64,000 nucleotides of DNA from Modicisalibacter muralis (GCF_900102945.1 NZ_FNGI01000002.1:403393-467392), one strand, 5' to 3'. Counted from the stretch's first letter, positions 18,594 to 30,165 are shown. The notes: generated by a model from the letters alone, not told the origin. Numbers and translations: made by a program.

Positions 18594-19973
18594 TCAGCAC
18601 TCGATGGCATTGACCGCCAGTCCGCCGCGCGAGGTTTCCTTGTACTTATCCTGCATATCGGCCCCGGTGTCGCGCATGGTGCGGATCGCCTTGTCGAGCG
18701 AAATGAAGTGCTCGCCGTCGCCACGCAGGGCCATCTGCGCAGCGTTGATCGCCTTCACCGAGGCGATGGCATTGCGTTCGATGCACGGCACCTGCACCAG
18801 CCCGCCGACCGGGTCGCAGGTCAGTCCGAGATTGTGCTCTAGGCCGATTTCGGCGGCATTCTCGACCTGGCCGGGCGTGCCGCCCATCAGTTCGGCGAGC
18901 CCCGCCGCCGCCATCGCGCAGGCCGAACCGACCTCGCCCTGACAACCGACCTCGGCGCCCGAGATCGAGGCATTCTTCTTGCACAGGATACCCACCGCAC
19001 CGGCAGCGAGCAGGAAGTCGACCACGTCGCGCTCGCTAGCCTCGGGTTGGAATTTCATGTAGTAGCTCAATACCGCCGGGATGATGCCCGCGGCGCCGTT
19101 GGTGGGCGCGGTGACCATGCGTCCGCCGGCGGCGTTCTCCTCGTTGACCGCCAAGGCAAAGACGTTGACCCAGTCCATCGCCGAAAACGTCGAGGCGATC
19201 AGGCTGTGGCTGCCCTCCATGGCCACCAGGCGACGATGCAGCTCGGCGGCGCGGCGCTTGACGTTGAGGCCACCGGGCAGCACGCCTTCGTGGGCGAAGC
19301 CGTTGTCGATGCAATCGCACATTGCCTGCCAGATCGTCCAAAGCCCGTCGCGAATCTCCTGCTCGTCGCGCCAGGCCTTTTCATTGGCCATCATCAACTC
19401 GCTGATGCGCAGGCCGTGCATGCGGCACAGCGCCAACAGTTCGGCGGCGCTGTTGAAATCGTAGGGCAGCGTGGTGGTGTCGGTATCGAGATCGCCGGCC
19501 TGGGCCTGCTGCTCGTCGATGACGAAACCGCCACCGACCGAATAATAGGTATTGCGGTACAGCTCATCGCTGTGACCATGGGCGATCAGGCGCATGGCGT
19601 TGGGATGATGCGGCAGGTTCTCCTCGAGCAACTGCATGTCGCGCACCCAGATGAACGGAATCGCCAGACGGCCATCGAGCATCAGCGTCTGCGCCTCGAG
19701 CAGTTCCTCGATGCAGGGATTGATGATCGCCGGATCGATGCGGCTGGGCTGTTCGCCCATCAGTCCCATGATCACCGCGCGATCGGTGCCATGACCGATA
19801 CCGGTGGCCGATAGCGAGCCGTAGAGCTGAACCTCGACACGCGCCACGCGCTCGAGCAGGTCGCGGCCACGCAGTTCCTCGATGAAGTCGCTGGCCGCGC
19901 GCATCGGTCCCACAGTGTGGGAGCTCGACGGACCGACGCCGATCTTGAACAGGTCGAATACACTGATGGACAT
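18594..19973 (-). CDS. sdaA: L-serine ammonia-lyase (iron-sulfur dependent)
   Basis: 459 residues, matching single-chain SdaA/SdaB enzymes. The N-terminal domain starts [20 protein letters not shown]. The C-terminal alpha domain carries the cysteines that ligate the [4Fe-4S] cluster ([21 protein letters not shown] near 340-360 and [19 protein letters not shown] near 395). It deaminates L-serine to pyruvate. The ATG at 19973 follows GGAAGG and is preferred to 19994. Pseudomonads place a paralogue in the GbdR regulon, where glycine from sarcosine becomes serine and then pyruvate; the same use is plausible here. A LysR gene lies divergently. Confidence 0.94.
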   Translation of the reverse strand: MSISVFDLFKIGVGPSSSHTVGPMRAASDFIEELRGRDLLERVARVEVQLYGSLSATGIGHGTDRAVIMGLMGEQPSRIDPAIINPCIEELLEAQTLMLDGRLAIPFIWVRDMQLLEENLPHHPNAMRLIAHGHSDELYRNTYYSVGGGFVIDEQQAQAGDLDTDTTTLPYDFNSAAELLALCRMHGLRISELMMANEKAWRDEQEIRDGLWTIWQAMCDCIDNGFAHEGVLPGGLNVKRRAAELHRRLVAMEGSHSLIASTFSAMDWVNVFALAVNEENAAGGRMVTAPTNGAAGIIPAVLSYYMKFQPEASERDVVDFLLAAGAVGILCKKNASISGAEVGCQGEVGSACAMAAAGLAELMGGTPGQVENAAEIGLEHNLGLTCDPVGGLVQVPCIERNAIASVKAINAAQMALRGDGEHFISLDKAIRTMRDTGADMQDKYKETSRGGLAVNAIEC

Positions 19974-20132
19974 GGTACCTTCCTCGCCGCGCATCGTTTG
20001 CCCATGCCGGCTCGCAGTAAATCAATATCGCTAAAGCGGTCGAAAAACGACTCGAGTTTGACACTAGAGTGGACCGCGGTTATACGAGAGACAACCGAGA
20101 ATATCTCGCCTTCACTTTAGAATAGCTAAATC

Positions 20133-21059
20133 ATGAGCCGTCCCCTCAACGCCCAGACCCATGCCTGGCTGAAGGTTTTCGCCGTCAGCGCCCGCCACTT
20201 GTCGTTCACCCGCGCCGCCGAGGAGCTGCACGTCACCACCGGCGCGGTCAGCCAGCAGATCAAGCAGCTCGAGCAGCGCCTGGGTTTCAAGTTGTTTCGC
20301 CGCTTGCCACGCCGCCTTGAACTGACCGACGAGGGGCAACGGCTGGCCAGCGTGGTCGACGATGCCTATCAGGCGGTGGGGCTTGAAGTCAGACGACTAC
20401 GCTCGGGGGTGATGAGCGGTATCCTGCGATTGCGCTCGGTGCCATCGTTTCTGGCCAAGTGGCTGATGCCACGCCTGCCCCGGCTCCAGGCTCGCTTCCC
20501 GGATATCGAAATGCACGTCGCCGCCGAAGACAGCAATATCTCGCTGCGCGACGGCGACTTCGACCTGGCCATCGATCTCAACGACGGCCATTACCCCGGC
20601 CTGCAAATCACCCCGCTAATGGACGAAGTGATCTTTCCGGTTTGCGCACCTGGGCTGATGCGTGGCAGGCCTGCGCTGCATCGTCCCGAGGATCTGGCCT
20701 ATTACCCGCTGTTGCATGACATCACCGCCTGGCGAGGCAGCCACGACTACGCCGAATGGGAGCATTATCTGAGTGCCATCGAGGCGCTGCATGTCAACGT
20801 GCGACGTGGCTATACCTTCAATCGCAATCAACTGACCATGGAGGCGGCCATCGACGGCATGGGCGTCGCCATCGCTCGGCGCACGCTGATCACCAATGAA
20901 CTCAAGACCGGCAAGCTGATCGCCCCTTTCACGCAGCGCGTGGCGACCGGCAAGCGCTACGGCATCGTCTACCCCCAAGGCGCGCTGGACGATCGCCGCG
21001 TTTTGGCCATACATGACTGGATCGTCGAGGAAGCCGCACGCAGCACGCCGGTCGAATAA
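20133..21059 (+). CDS. LysR family regulator (GcvA-like), divergent from sdaA
   Basis: 308 residues. The N-terminal helix-turn-helix (AWLKVFAVSARHLSFTRAAEELHVTTGAVSQQIKQLE region, about 10-45) and the effector domain resemble the GcvA/DsdC subgroup, which often controls glycine or serine catabolism. It is divergent from sdaA across 159 bp, so it is the probable activator of that gene. The exact effector is unknown. Confidence 0.9.
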   Translation: MSRPLNAQTHAWLKVFAVSARHLSFTRAAEELHVTTGAVSQQIKQLEQRLGFKLFRRLPRRLELTDEGQRLASVVDDAYQAVGLEVRRLRSGVMSGILRLRSVPSFLAKWLMPRLPRLQARFPDIEMHVAAEDSNISLRDGDFDLAIDLNDGHYPGLQITPLMDEVIFPVCAPGLMRGRPALHRPEDLAYYPLLHDITAWRGSHDYAEWEHYLSAIEALHVNVRRGYTFNRNQLTMEAAIDGMGVAIARRTLITNELKTGKLIAPFTQRVATGKRYGIVYPQGALDDRRVLAIHDWIVEEAARSTPVE

Positions 21060-21087
21060 AGGCTCTAAAGCATGCTGCACCTCATAA

Positions 21088-21363
21088 CATTCTGGTAACG
21101 CTCTACCAATCCGGTTCACGGAAAAAATCAAGAATGACGACAACTTCTTCTTCAGCTTGTTCGCCGCCGGTTTTCTCGACACGTATATATTCTCGCGCCC
21201 TTACGGTCGCAGCGAGTTCTGGGAAGCGATTCTCGCCGAAAGCTATGTGCGGGTATTCAAGGATGTCGCCGAGGAAGTCACCGCGTTGTTTGGCTACACC
21301 TTGCTGCTGTTCGCGGTGATCGAATTGCTGCTGCTGGCCCGCCGCATACCGTGTCAGCGCTGA
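21088..21363 (+). pseudogene. Probable remnant of a small membrane protein
   Basis: An open frame of 91 codons reads on to a TGA at 21361 and is protein-like: NDDNFFFSLFAAGFLDTY, then a hydrophobic segment LFGYTLLLFAVIELLLLARR near the end. It contains no ATG or GTG; the only candidate start is a TTG at 21157, without a clear ribosome-binding site. A stop lies immediately upstream (21085-21087). I interpret it as the C-terminal piece of a lost or truncated membrane protein. The opposite strand shows nothing convincing. I do not recognise the family with certainty. Confidence 0.4.
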
Positions 21364-21404
21364 CGCAGTATGCGGCGAACACTGTAGTGGAAGGGGGCGA
21401 CGCC

Positions 21405-22487
21405 TCAGCGCCGCACTTCGAAGATCAGGTTGAAGGGCGTCTCGGCGGCTCGGCGGAAATGCGTGAAACCCGCCTTGCGGAATACCTCGGCCAGACGCAC
21501 CTGCCCTGCCTGCGCACCGAGGACGAGCGTGCCGCCCTCGGAAATCGCGTGCGCGCAACAGATCGAAGTCGATGCGGCGTAATAGAGCTGCGCCACGGGC
21601 GAGAGGTTGTCCTCGAGACGGTCGTTAGCGAACGGCTCGACCAGCATCACCGTCCCGCCCGGGGCAAGGGTCTCAGCCGCATGTCTCGCTGCAGCCACCG
21701 GATCGCCCAGATCGTGCAGTGTATCGAAGAAGCAGATGAGGCCGTAGCGCCGATCGGGATAGCCGTCAGCCCGGGCAAGCGAAAAATCGGTCTGGGCCTC
21801 CAACCCTGCGGCGGATGCGCTTTGCCGCGCCTCGTCGATCGATGCGGCATGGGTGTCGAAGCCGTGGAATCGCGATTTCGGAAAGGCTTCGGCCATGAGC
21901 AGGGTCGAGTGGCCGTGCCCGCAGCCCACGTCAGCCACGTCGATACCCGCTTCGAGCTGCGCCACCACGCCGTCCAGCGCCGGTAACCACTGCGACACGA
22001 GGCTCGCGCGGTAACCATTCCGGTAGAATGCGGCCACACCGCAGGCGAGCCGCCCGTCATGTTCGCCCCAAGCCACGCCCCGGCCAGTGCGGAAAGCATT
22101 GAGGGCCTTCTCTTCATCGAACCACATCGACGCCGGTACGTTCCAGGCGTGCGGAATGTAGAAGGGGCTTTCCTCGTCGGCGAGCACCATCGCCTGCTCC
22201 GGCAGGAGTTCGTACGTGTCGCTCGAGGCATGATAGGAGATATACCCGCCAGCTGCCTGAGCGTTCAGCCACTCCCGCACGTAGCGTTCGGCGCATTCCG
22301 CGCGCGCGGCGACTTCCTTCGCACTCAGCGGGCCGGCACCGGCCAATGCCCTGTAGAGGCCAAGCTTGCAACCCAGGCTGACCATCACACCGGTATAGCC
22401 AGCCCCCAGGTCACCGATAGCTCGCATGGCGAAGGCTTCGAGCTTCTCCTGATCGATCACCGGTGTTTCCACTAGTGCTTCCATCAT
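21405..22487 (-). CDS. Class I SAM-dependent methyltransferase with N-terminal dimerisation domain
   Basis: 360 residues. An N-terminal winged-helix-like region (about 15-95, PLSAKEVAARAECAERYVREWLNAQA) precedes a Rossmann methyltransferase domain with the SAM motif VADVGCGHGHSTLLMA near 183 and FFDTLHDLGDPVAAARHA near 255. The layout resembles small-molecule O- or N-methyltransferases; the substrate is unknown. AAGGAG precedes ATG 22487, and a second ATG follows at 22484. It is divergently paired with a GlxA-type AraC regulator, suggesting a regulated two-gene module. Confidence 0.85.
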   Translation of the reverse strand: MMEALVETPVIDQEKLEAFAMRAIGDLGAGYTGVMVSLGCKLGLYRALAGAGPLSAKEVAARAECAERYVREWLNAQAAGGYISYHASSDTYELLPEQAMVLADEESPFYIPHAWNVPASMWFDEEKALNAFRTGRGVAWGEHDGRLACGVAAFYRNGYRASLVSQWLPALDGVVAQLEAGIDVADVGCGHGHSTLLMAEAFPKSRFHGFDTHAASIDEARQSASAAGLEAQTDFSLARADGYPDRRYGLICFFDTLHDLGDPVAAARHAAETLAPGGTVMLVEPFANDRLEDNLSPVAQLYYAASTSICCAHAISEGGTLVLGAQAGQVRLAEVFRKAGFTHFRRAAETPFNLIFEVRR

Positions 22488-22576
22488 CACTTCTCCTTTC
22501 TGACGCTCGCAGGATTTGCTGAGCTGACAGCGATGGTAGACGCGCGCCAGGATGCGCGTCAGAGCCATAATCACCC

Positions 22577-23665
22577 ATGATCGGTTCATTCATGCCACAC
22601 TGGATACAACACCACTGGGGTACCCGATCAATCGCGATGGTCAGACAAATGAACCACACCGGCCCCAAACCCATGCAAGTCAGCCTCGTCGCCCTACCCG
22701 ACGCGGTCATTTCTACGCTGGCCGGCATCTACGACGTGGTAAATGGGGTCACGCTGATGGGTCTTGCCCCCGGCGCGACGCCTCCGTTTCGGATCGAAAT
22801 CGTCGGGGAAAAGAGGGGAGCGTTGCCGCTCGCAAGCGGCGTGCCCATCGATGTGCAGCGCGCCATCGAAGACATCGAGAATTGCGACATCGTGATCGTG
22901 CCGTCAGTGCTGTTGAAGCCGTCTGGTTGGGAAAAGGGACGCTATCCGCGCCTGGTGGACTGGCTGCAGCACATGCACGAGGGAGGAGCCAGATTGTGTT
23001 CAGCCTGCTCCGGCATCTTTCTCCTGGCCGAGACGGGACTTTTCGATGGCAGGGAAGCCACGGTGCATTTCGGCTATGCCAGCGCCTTCACCGCTCTGTA
23101 TCCGGCCGTGGAGATTCATCCCGATCGTGTGCTCGTAATCGCGGGTCTGCACGAGGATCTAGTCAGCTCGGGCGCATCGGCAACCTGGCACGACATGGTG
23201 CTGTACCTCATTGCGCACCATGCCGGTGCCACGATGGCGCAGGAGGTGGCGCGCTTGTTCGCGCTTCAATGGCATCAGGACGGACTTGCACCCTACATCG
23301 TTTTCGAAGGTAGGAGCGACCACGGCGACAGCGAAATCCAGAGCGCACAGACATGGCTGAGCAGCCACTTTTCGACCGCCAATCCGGTGGATGGAATGAT
23401 CAATCGATCGAAACTTGCCGAACGCACGTTCAAGCGGCGCTTCGCTGCGGCGACAAGCCTGACGCCGACCGCCTACGTGCAGCGCCTGCGGGTTGAAGAC
23501 GCCAAGCGCCGGCTGGAACGCACCGATACGTCTATCGACGAGATTAGCTGGCGTGTCGGCTACGAGGATGCCGCTTTCTTCCGACGCCTGTTCAAACGCA
23601 CCACGGGGATGACACCAGGAGCCTATCGCAGACGGTTCCAGATTCCACTGTTTGCCCGGCCTTGA
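22577..23665 (+). CDS. GlxA family AraC-type transcriptional regulator
   Basis: Up to 362 residues: a DJ-1/PfpI-like N-terminal domain (LVALPDAVISTLAGIYDVVN, SACSGIFLLAETGLFDGREA) and a C-terminal AraC helix-turn-helix (IDEISWRVGYEDAAFFRRLFKRT). The start is uncertain: ATG codons at 22577, 22637 and 22649 are in frame and none has a strong ribosome-binding site. Family length favours one of the inner ones. It is divergent from the methyltransferase gene and probably regulates it. The gene ends just before a strong hairpin terminator shared with rpoD. Confidence 0.85.
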   Translation: MIGSFMPHWIQHHWGTRSIAMVRQMNHTGPKPMQVSLVALPDAVISTLAGIYDVVNGVTLMGLAPGATPPFRIEIVGEKRGALPLASGVPIDVQRAIEDIENCDIVIVPSVLLKPSGWEKGRYPRLVDWLQHMHEGGARLCSACSGIFLLAETGLFDGREATVHFGYASAFTALYPAVEIHPDRVLVIAGLHEDLVSSGASATWHDMVLYLIAHHAGATMAQEVARLFALQWHQDGLAPYIVFEGRSDHGDSEIQSAQTWLSSHFSTANPVDGMINRSKLAERTFKRRFAAATSLTPTAYVQRLRVEDAKRRLERTDTSIDEISWRVGYEDAAFFRRLFKRTTGMTPGAYRRRFQIPLFARP

Positions 23666-23673
23666 ATATGAAA

Positions 23674-23703
23674 ACGCCCGCGAGTTAATAAACTCGCGGG
23701 CGT
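23674..23703. terminator. Bidirectional terminator between the GlxA-type gene and rpoD
   Basis: A perfect 13-bp stem, ACGCCCGCGAGTT with AACTCGCGGGCGT, around an AATA loop. On the minus strand it is followed by TTTT, so it suits the rpoD operon best. On the plus strand it follows the regulator stop by 8 bp. Confidence 0.8.
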
Positions 23704-23734
23704 CGTTGTCGGCCTGGACGTTTTAAACCGGACT

Positions 23735-23816
23735 ACTCATCTGTTGATACGAGCCCGAAGCTACTCGCCTGTTAATGCGAGTCCGAAACTACTCGCTTGT
23801 TAATGCGAGTCCGAAA

Positions 23817-23818
<2 letters not shown>
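23735..23818. repeat. Three tandem 28-bp repeats abutting the rpoD stop codon
   Basis: Units lie at 23735-23762, 23763-23790 and 23791-23818. Units 2 and 3 differ at one base; unit 1 is more diverged. Each of units 2 and 3 has a short stem-loop (ACTCGC and GCGAGT around eight bases) that resembles the inner stem of the neighbouring terminator. The last unit runs into the rpoD stop codon. No spacers are present, so it is not a CRISPR array. Confidence 0.85.
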
Positions 23819-25664
<1,846 letters not shown>

Positions 25665-25735
25665 AGAAACCCTATATCGACGAAGAAGAATGAAGCACCT
25701 GAACGAAAAAGGCGTTGAAAACTCATAAGCCTGCA

Positions 25736-25741
25736 ATTATA
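25736..25741 (-). promoter_or_regulatory. Possible internal rpoD promoter (-10 element)
   Basis: A consensus TATAAT on the minus strand lies 72 bp upstream of the rpoD start, in the 235-bp dnaG-rpoD gap. No good -35 hexamer is visible at 16-18 bp. Many proteobacteria have a heat-inducible promoter in or near dnaG for rpoD. Confidence 0.35.
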
Positions 25742-25899
25742 GCGGCTAAGGCCACTAACCCGCCAGTCGTCTATTTGCGCCGCCATTCAGGTGTGTTAAT
25801 TTGTTGGGTTACGCTCGCTATCGTCACCCTTAAATGGTGATGGTAGGCGACAATTCAACCCCGCGCCCCATCGCCCTGCCCGACTCAGCCACCCCTTAC

Positions 25900-27735
25900 T
25901 CATTTACGCTCGACGATCTTGAATAGATCCATGAGGCGCTGGCGTTCGTCGCTCGATAGTTTCTCGCCACCCTGTTGCTTGGCCAGCAGACGCTCGATCT
26001 GCGTTTCCGGTTCGATGCTGGATGCCTGCTTGCGGAACTTCTCCACCAGGCCATCGAGTTCCACCCCTCGGTCCCCGCGGGGTATCAGCAACTCACGGCG
26101 CGCCAGTGCTTGCAGGCGTTGCCCTTCGGCGGTGCCGTGAAAATGCGCCAGCAACACCTGCGAACTGCGATAGCGACCGGCACGTAGCAGACGGATTACC
26201 TCACGACATAAGGCCCCATCACTCTCATTATCGGCACACCAGTCCAATTCTTCAGGCAATCGCTCCACCAACCGCGGTTCATGCACCAACAGCTGCAGCG
26301 TGCGCGCCATCAACCCGAGCGCCCCACCGCGCGGCTTACCACTCCAGGTCGATGATCGCTCGGCCTGGTTTTCGCCCCCATTTTCGCCAGCGGGACCCGA
26401 GTCGCGCGACAACGCGTCACCTGCCGGCTCCGGCGCCTTCAAAAGCGCCTGGAAGCGTGCCATTTCGACACCGGTTCGCGTCGACAGTTCGCGCAGCAGC
26501 AACGACTTGAGTACGCCTTCCGGTAAGCGTTCCAGCGCTCTGAGCACGCTCGTCGCGAAGCGTTCGCGATCTTCGATGCGTTGCAGGTCGCGCCCTTCGG
26601 CCGCCTGCTCGAACAGAAATTCCGACAGCGGGCTGGCGCAAGTAATGCGATCGCCGAAGGCCTCGCTACCCTCGCGTCGCACCAGGCTATCCGGATCCTC
26701 GCCCTCGGGCAGGAACAGAAAGCGTGCCTGACGGCCATCGATCATCAACGGCAATACCGTCTCCAGTGCTCGCCGCGCCGCCTTGCGCCCAGCGTTATCG
26801 CCATCGAAGCAGAACACCACCTCGCCGACCAGACGGAATAGCCGGTTGAGATGATCCTCACTGGTCGAGGTGCCCAGCGTGGCCACGACGTTGCGAATGC
26901 CGAACTGGGCCAGCGCCACCACGTCCATGTAGCCTTCGACGATCACCAGCCGCTCGAGTTGGCGGTTGGCCTGGCGCGCCTCATACAGCCCGTAGAGTTC
27001 GCGCCCCTTGTGGAAGACCGGCGTCTCCGGCGAGTTGAGGTACTTGGGTTTGGCGTCGCCCAGTACCCGGCCACCGAAAGCGATGGTGCGCCCCTTCCAG
27101 TCGCGGATCGGAAACATCACCCGATCGCGAAAGCGATCGTAACTGCGCCCGCTATCCTCGCGCTGCACCAACAGCCCGTATTCCACCTGTACCGCATCGC
27201 CGATGCCATGACCGGCGAGATGACGCTTGAGCGCCTCCCACTCGCCGGGGGCGTAGCCGATGCCGAAATCGCGCAACACCTCGGGAGAAAGGCCACGACG
27301 CTGCAGATACTCGCGCGCGCTCTTGCCCTCGGCCATCGGCAGGCGCTCGCGGAAGAAGCTCGCCGCCAGTTCGAGCAGATTGACGCCCTGCTGACGCTTT
27401 TTCTCGCGCGCCTGGGCACGAGGATCGTCGGCGCCTTCACGCGGCACGTCCATGCCCTGGCGAGCGGCCAATTGCTCCACCGCCTCGGGAAAGCGTAGGT
27501 TGTCGTACTCCATCAGAAAGCGTAACGCGTTACCGTGCGCGCCACAGCCGAAGCAATGATAGAACTGCTTGTCGTGGCTAACGGTAAACGACGGCGACTT
27601 CTCCTGATGGAACGGACACAGCCCCGAGTAGTTTTGACCGGCTTTCTTCAATTGCACCCGTTCGCCGACCACCTCGACCACGTCGACACGGGCGAGCAGA
27701 TCGTCGATGAAGCGCTGGGGAATCTGACCGGCCAT
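25900..27735 (-). CDS. dnaG: DNA primase
   Basis: 611 residues. The N-terminal zinc-binding domain has Cys40, His43, Cys61 and Cys64. The RNA polymerase core with TOPRIM motifs (LVIVEGYMDVVALAQFG near 262, CFDGDNAGRKAA near 308) follows, and a C-terminal DnaB-interaction domain ends the protein. It synthesises RNA primers at the replication fork. It is the second gene of the rpsU operon, preceded by an attenuator-like terminator and by a MITE-like element that ends 30 bp before its start codon. The linker near residue 445 is rich in Gly, Asn and Glu. Confidence 0.97.
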   Translation of the reverse strand: MAGQIPQRFIDDLLARVDVVEVVGERVQLKKAGQNYSGLCPFHQEKSPSFTVSHDKQFYHCFGCGAHGNALRFLMEYDNLRFPEAVEQLAARQGMDVPREGADDPRAQAREKKRQQGVNLLELAASFFRERLPMAEGKSAREYLQRRGLSPEVLRDFGIGYAPGEWEALKRHLAGHGIGDAVQVEYGLLVQREDSGRSYDRFRDRVMFPIRDWKGRTIAFGGRVLGDAKPKYLNSPETPVFHKGRELYGLYEARQANRQLERLVIVEGYMDVVALAQFGIRNVVATLGTSTSEDHLNRLFRLVGEVVFCFDGDNAGRKAARRALETVLPLMIDGRQARFLFLPEGEDPDSLVRREGSEAFGDRITCASPLSEFLFEQAAEGRDLQRIEDRERFATSVLRALERLPEGVLKSLLLRELSTRTGVEMARFQALLKAPEPAGDALSRDSGPAGENGGENQAERSSTWSGKPRGGALGLMARTLQLLVHEPRLVERLPEELDWCADNESDGALCREVIRLLRAGRYRSSQVLLAHFHGTAEGQRLQALARRELLIPRGDRGVELDGLVEKFRKQASSIEPETQIERLLAKQQGGEKLSSDERQRLMDLFKIVERK

Positions 27736-27764
27736 CGGTTAGGCTCTCGAACGAAGCGCACTAG

Positions 27765-27902
27765 GCTCTGCCTGAAAACTGTCTGCGCTCAACCATACGG
27801 CGTTAAAAATTGGCTCAAAGTAGTCATTTACTTTAGTAAACTCCGTCTTTTCGCCGCTTTTTGCCTTGCCTGATCGTCGCTCGCCGACTTTTCGGACAGA
27901 GC
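27765..27902 (+). repeat. MITE-like element, copy A, between rpsU and dnaG
   Basis: A 138-bp non-coding element with imperfect terminal inverted repeats (GCTCTGCCTGAAAA at the left end, 12 of 14 positions matching the reverse complement of the right end). It aligns without gaps to copy B at 32673-32811 in reverse orientation. CTAG precedes it; CTGG and then CTAG follow. It carries no reading frame of note and lies in the dnaG leader. Confidence 0.7.
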
Positions 27903-27930
27903 CTGGCTAGGGAAGACACCTGAGCGGACG

Positions 27931-27960
27931 CAAAAACAAACGGCCACCGGATGGCGGCCG
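27931..27960 (-). terminator. Attenuator-like terminator between rpsU and dnaG
   Basis: On the minus strand an 8-bp stem starting CGGCC (with one G-U pair) and a four-base loop are followed by TTTGTTTTTG. It lies 41 bp past the rpsU stop codon. E. coli has a comparable partial terminator here that keeps dnaG expression far below that of S21. Confidence 0.8.
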
Positions 27961-28001
27961 CTTGGCGTCCCTCTGAGGCAGTTACCTGCCTCCAGTACGG
28001 A

Positions 28002-28217
28002 TCAATACAGCCGTTCGAAACGCTTGTGCTCGCGCTGGAGCTTCTTGGCATGACGCTTGACGGCCGCAGCAGCCTTGCGCTTGCGTACCGCAGTCGGTTT
28101 CTCGTAGTTCTCGCGACGACGAACTTCGGATAGAACGCCGGCTTTTTCGCAGGAACGTTTGAAGCGACGCAGTGCGACGTCGAACGGCTCGTTATCGCGT
28201 ACTTTGACAGAAGGCAT
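28002..28217 (-). CDS. rpsU: 30S ribosomal protein S21
   Basis: 71 residues, [21 protein letters not shown] to the basic C-terminus HKRFERLY, the complete and highly conserved S21. It helps base pairing between 16S rRNA and mRNA during initiation. It is the first gene of the rpsU-dnaG-rpoD operon and has a good sigma-70 promoter at 28389-28417. It is divergent from tsaD, as in many gammaproteobacteria. Confidence 0.98.
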   Translation of the reverse strand: MPSVKVRDNEPFDVALRRFKRSCEKAGVLSEVRRRENYEKPTAVRKRKAAAAVKRHAKKLQREHKRFERLY

Positions 28218-28388
28218 TAAGCACTCACCTACCTTGGAATCATGAGTTCGGTTTGAACGCGCATCCATCGCTCGCTTGTAGACCGCCAACACGTCATGCC
28301 TTTGGGCCGAATGGAAACCAAGCACGGAAGCGATGAAGAAGGGCGAGACAGGCAACCGGATGCGCGACCCAGTCTTACAGCGTTCGAT

Positions 28389-28417
28389 ATTCTAGTCGCA
28401 GGCGTCGTTGTTTGCAA
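28389..28417 (-). promoter_or_regulatory. Sigma-70 promoter of the rpsU-dnaG-rpoD operon
   Basis: On the minus strand TTGCAA (28412-28417), a 17-bp spacer and TAGAAT (28389-28394). It would produce a leader of roughly 165 bases before rpsU. Confidence 0.65.
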
Positions 28418-28496
28418 ATTCGCTTGCCGGACCGTGCCGATGCCGGCGCAAAGCGCGTAGAATAACCGCTTTGCCGATCGACGAGCCAAGACAACC

Positions 28497-29531
28497 ATGC
28501 GCGTACTGGGGATCGAGACCTCCTGCGACGAAACCGGCGTCGCCCTTTACGACACCGATCGCGGCCTGCTGGCCGACGTTCTGTATAGCCAGATCGCCAT
28601 GCATGGCGAATACGGCGGCGTGGTGCCGGAACTTGCCTCGCGCGATCATACCCGCAAGCTGCTGCCGCTGATTCAGGAAGCCCTCGACGCCGCCAGGCTG
28701 GCCCGCGATGAGCTCGACGGCATCGCCTATACCGCCGGCCCCGGGCTGGTCGGCGCACTGATGGTCGGCGCCAGCACCGCGCACGGCCTGGCCCGAGCGC
28801 TGAACATCCCGGTGCTTGGCGTACATCATATGGAAGGGCACCTGCTGGCGCCGATGCTCGAAGACGAGCCGCCGGCCTTCCCGTTCGTCGCCCTGCTGGT
28901 TTCCGGCGGTCACACGCAACTGGTCGAGGTCGGCGGCCTGGGCCGCTATCGGCTGCTCGGCGAATCGGTCGACGACGCCGCCGGCGAAGCCTTCGACAAG
29001 GCCGCCAAGATGCTCGGGCTGGCCTATCCCGGTGGCCCACAGGTGGCGCGTCTGGCCGAACGCGGCGATCCACGGCGCTTTCGCTTCCCCCGCCCGATGA
29101 CCGACCGACCGGGCCTCGATTTCAGCTTTTCGGGCCTCAAGACGCACACCCTGACCGCCGCCAACAAGCTACGCGACGAGGCGGGCGAACTCATTGACCA
29201 GGACCGCGCCGATATCGCCCGCGCCTTCGAGGAGGCGGTGGTCGATACCCTGGTGATCAAATGCCGCCGCGCACTCGACCAGACCGGCCTGAAGCGGCTG
29301 GTGGTCGCGGGTGGCGTCAGCGCCAATGCCCGCCTGCGTGAACGGCTGGGCGTCGAAGTCGCCAAGCGTGGCGCGCGCGCCTACTATCCGCGCGGGCGTT
29401 TCTGCACCGACAATGGCGCCATGATCGCGTATGTTGGTGCTCAAAGGCTACTGGCCGGCGAACGCGACGACACGACCATGCGCGCGGTGCCGCGCTGGCC
29501 GCTCGACCGACTCACTCCTCCGGCGTCCTGA
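28497..29531 (+). CDS. tsaD: tRNA N6-threonylcarbamoyladenosine synthase subunit TsaD
   Basis: 344 residues starting [19 protein letters not shown], the ASKHA signature of the Kae1/TsaD family. The iron-binding HMEGH motif is at 111-115, followed by [14 protein letters not shown]. It transfers threonylcarbamoyl to A37 of ANN-decoding tRNAs with TsaB and TsaE. It is divergent from rpsU, and its 3' end overlaps the convergent plsY by 20 bases. Confidence 0.97.
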   Translation: MRVLGIETSCDETGVALYDTDRGLLADVLYSQIAMHGEYGGVVPELASRDHTRKLLPLIQEALDAARLARDELDGIAYTAGPGLVGALMVGASTAHGLARALNIPVLGVHHMEGHLLAPMLEDEPPAFPFVALLVSGGHTQLVEVGGLGRYRLLGESVDDAAGEAFDKAAKMLGLAYPGGPQVARLAERGDPRRFRFPRPMTDRPGLDFSFSGLKTHTLTAANKLRDEAGELIDQDRADIARAFEEAVVDTLVIKCRRALDQTGLKRLVVAGGVSANARLRERLGVEVAKRGARAYYPRGRFCTDNGAMIAYVGAQRLLAGERDDTTMRAVPRWPLDRLTPPAS

Positions 29532-30165
29532 TCCCGCCGGGTGGCTTGTGCCGTTCATCGTCATGCCTCTCATCGAGCCTTGGCTCGACGCCTCGACCCA
29601 GGCGCTGGATGTTCCACACATGGCGTACCAGTACCAGCACGGCGAAGGCGATGATCACCCACACGTAATCTCGCGCCAGCCACACGCTGGCCAGCGGCGC
29701 CAGCGCGGCACTCGCCAGCGAGGCCACCGCCGCGGTGTGTACCCGCCAGGCCAGCACCACCCAGCAGGCGGCGCAGACCAGGGCCACCAGCGGCGTCAAC
29801 ACCAATAGCACGCCAAATGCGCTGGCCACCGACTTGCCACCTCGGAAGCGATGCCATAGCGGGTAGCTGTGACCCAGCAATACGCCGAACCCTACCAGGC
29901 CCTGGGCCCAGGTCGGCAGGTCACAGCTCTTGGCCAGCCACAGCGCCGGCACGCCCTTGGCGGCATCGAACGCCAGCGTCGCCGCTGCCAGGCGCTTGCC
30001 GTGCAGGCGTAGCACGTTGGAGAAACCGGGGTTGTGCGAGCCGTCCAGGCGTGGATCGCCGACACCGGCCAACCGGCATAGCCACAGCGCCCCCAGGCAG
30101 GCGCCACAGAGATAGCCCAGCCCCATCAGGGCGGTGGTAAGAAAGACGATGTCGAAGAGCGGCAT
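29512..30165 (-). CDS. plsY: Glycerol-3-phosphate acyltransferase PlsY
   Basis: 217 residues with five or six membrane segments and the PlsY motifs: a [12 protein letters not shown] stretch near residue 43 (phosphate contact), [17 protein letters not shown] near 98, and [14 protein letters not shown] near 180. It acylates glycerol-3-phosphate from acyl-phosphate at the inner membrane, the first step of phospholipid synthesis. The hydrophilic tail of about 25 residues ([16 protein letters not shown]) overlaps the tsaD end. It is divergent from folB. Confidence 0.93.
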   Translation of the reverse strand: MPLFDIVFLTTALMGLGYLCGACLGALWLCRLAGVGDPRLDGSHNPGFSNVLRLHGKRLAAATLAFDAAKGVPALWLAKSCDLPTWAQGLVGFGVLLGHSYPLWHRFRGGKSVASAFGVLLVLTPLVALVCAACWVVLAWRVHTAAVASLASAALAPLASVWLARDYVWVIIAFAVLVLVRHVWNIQRLGRGVEPRLDERHDDERHKPPGGIRTPEE

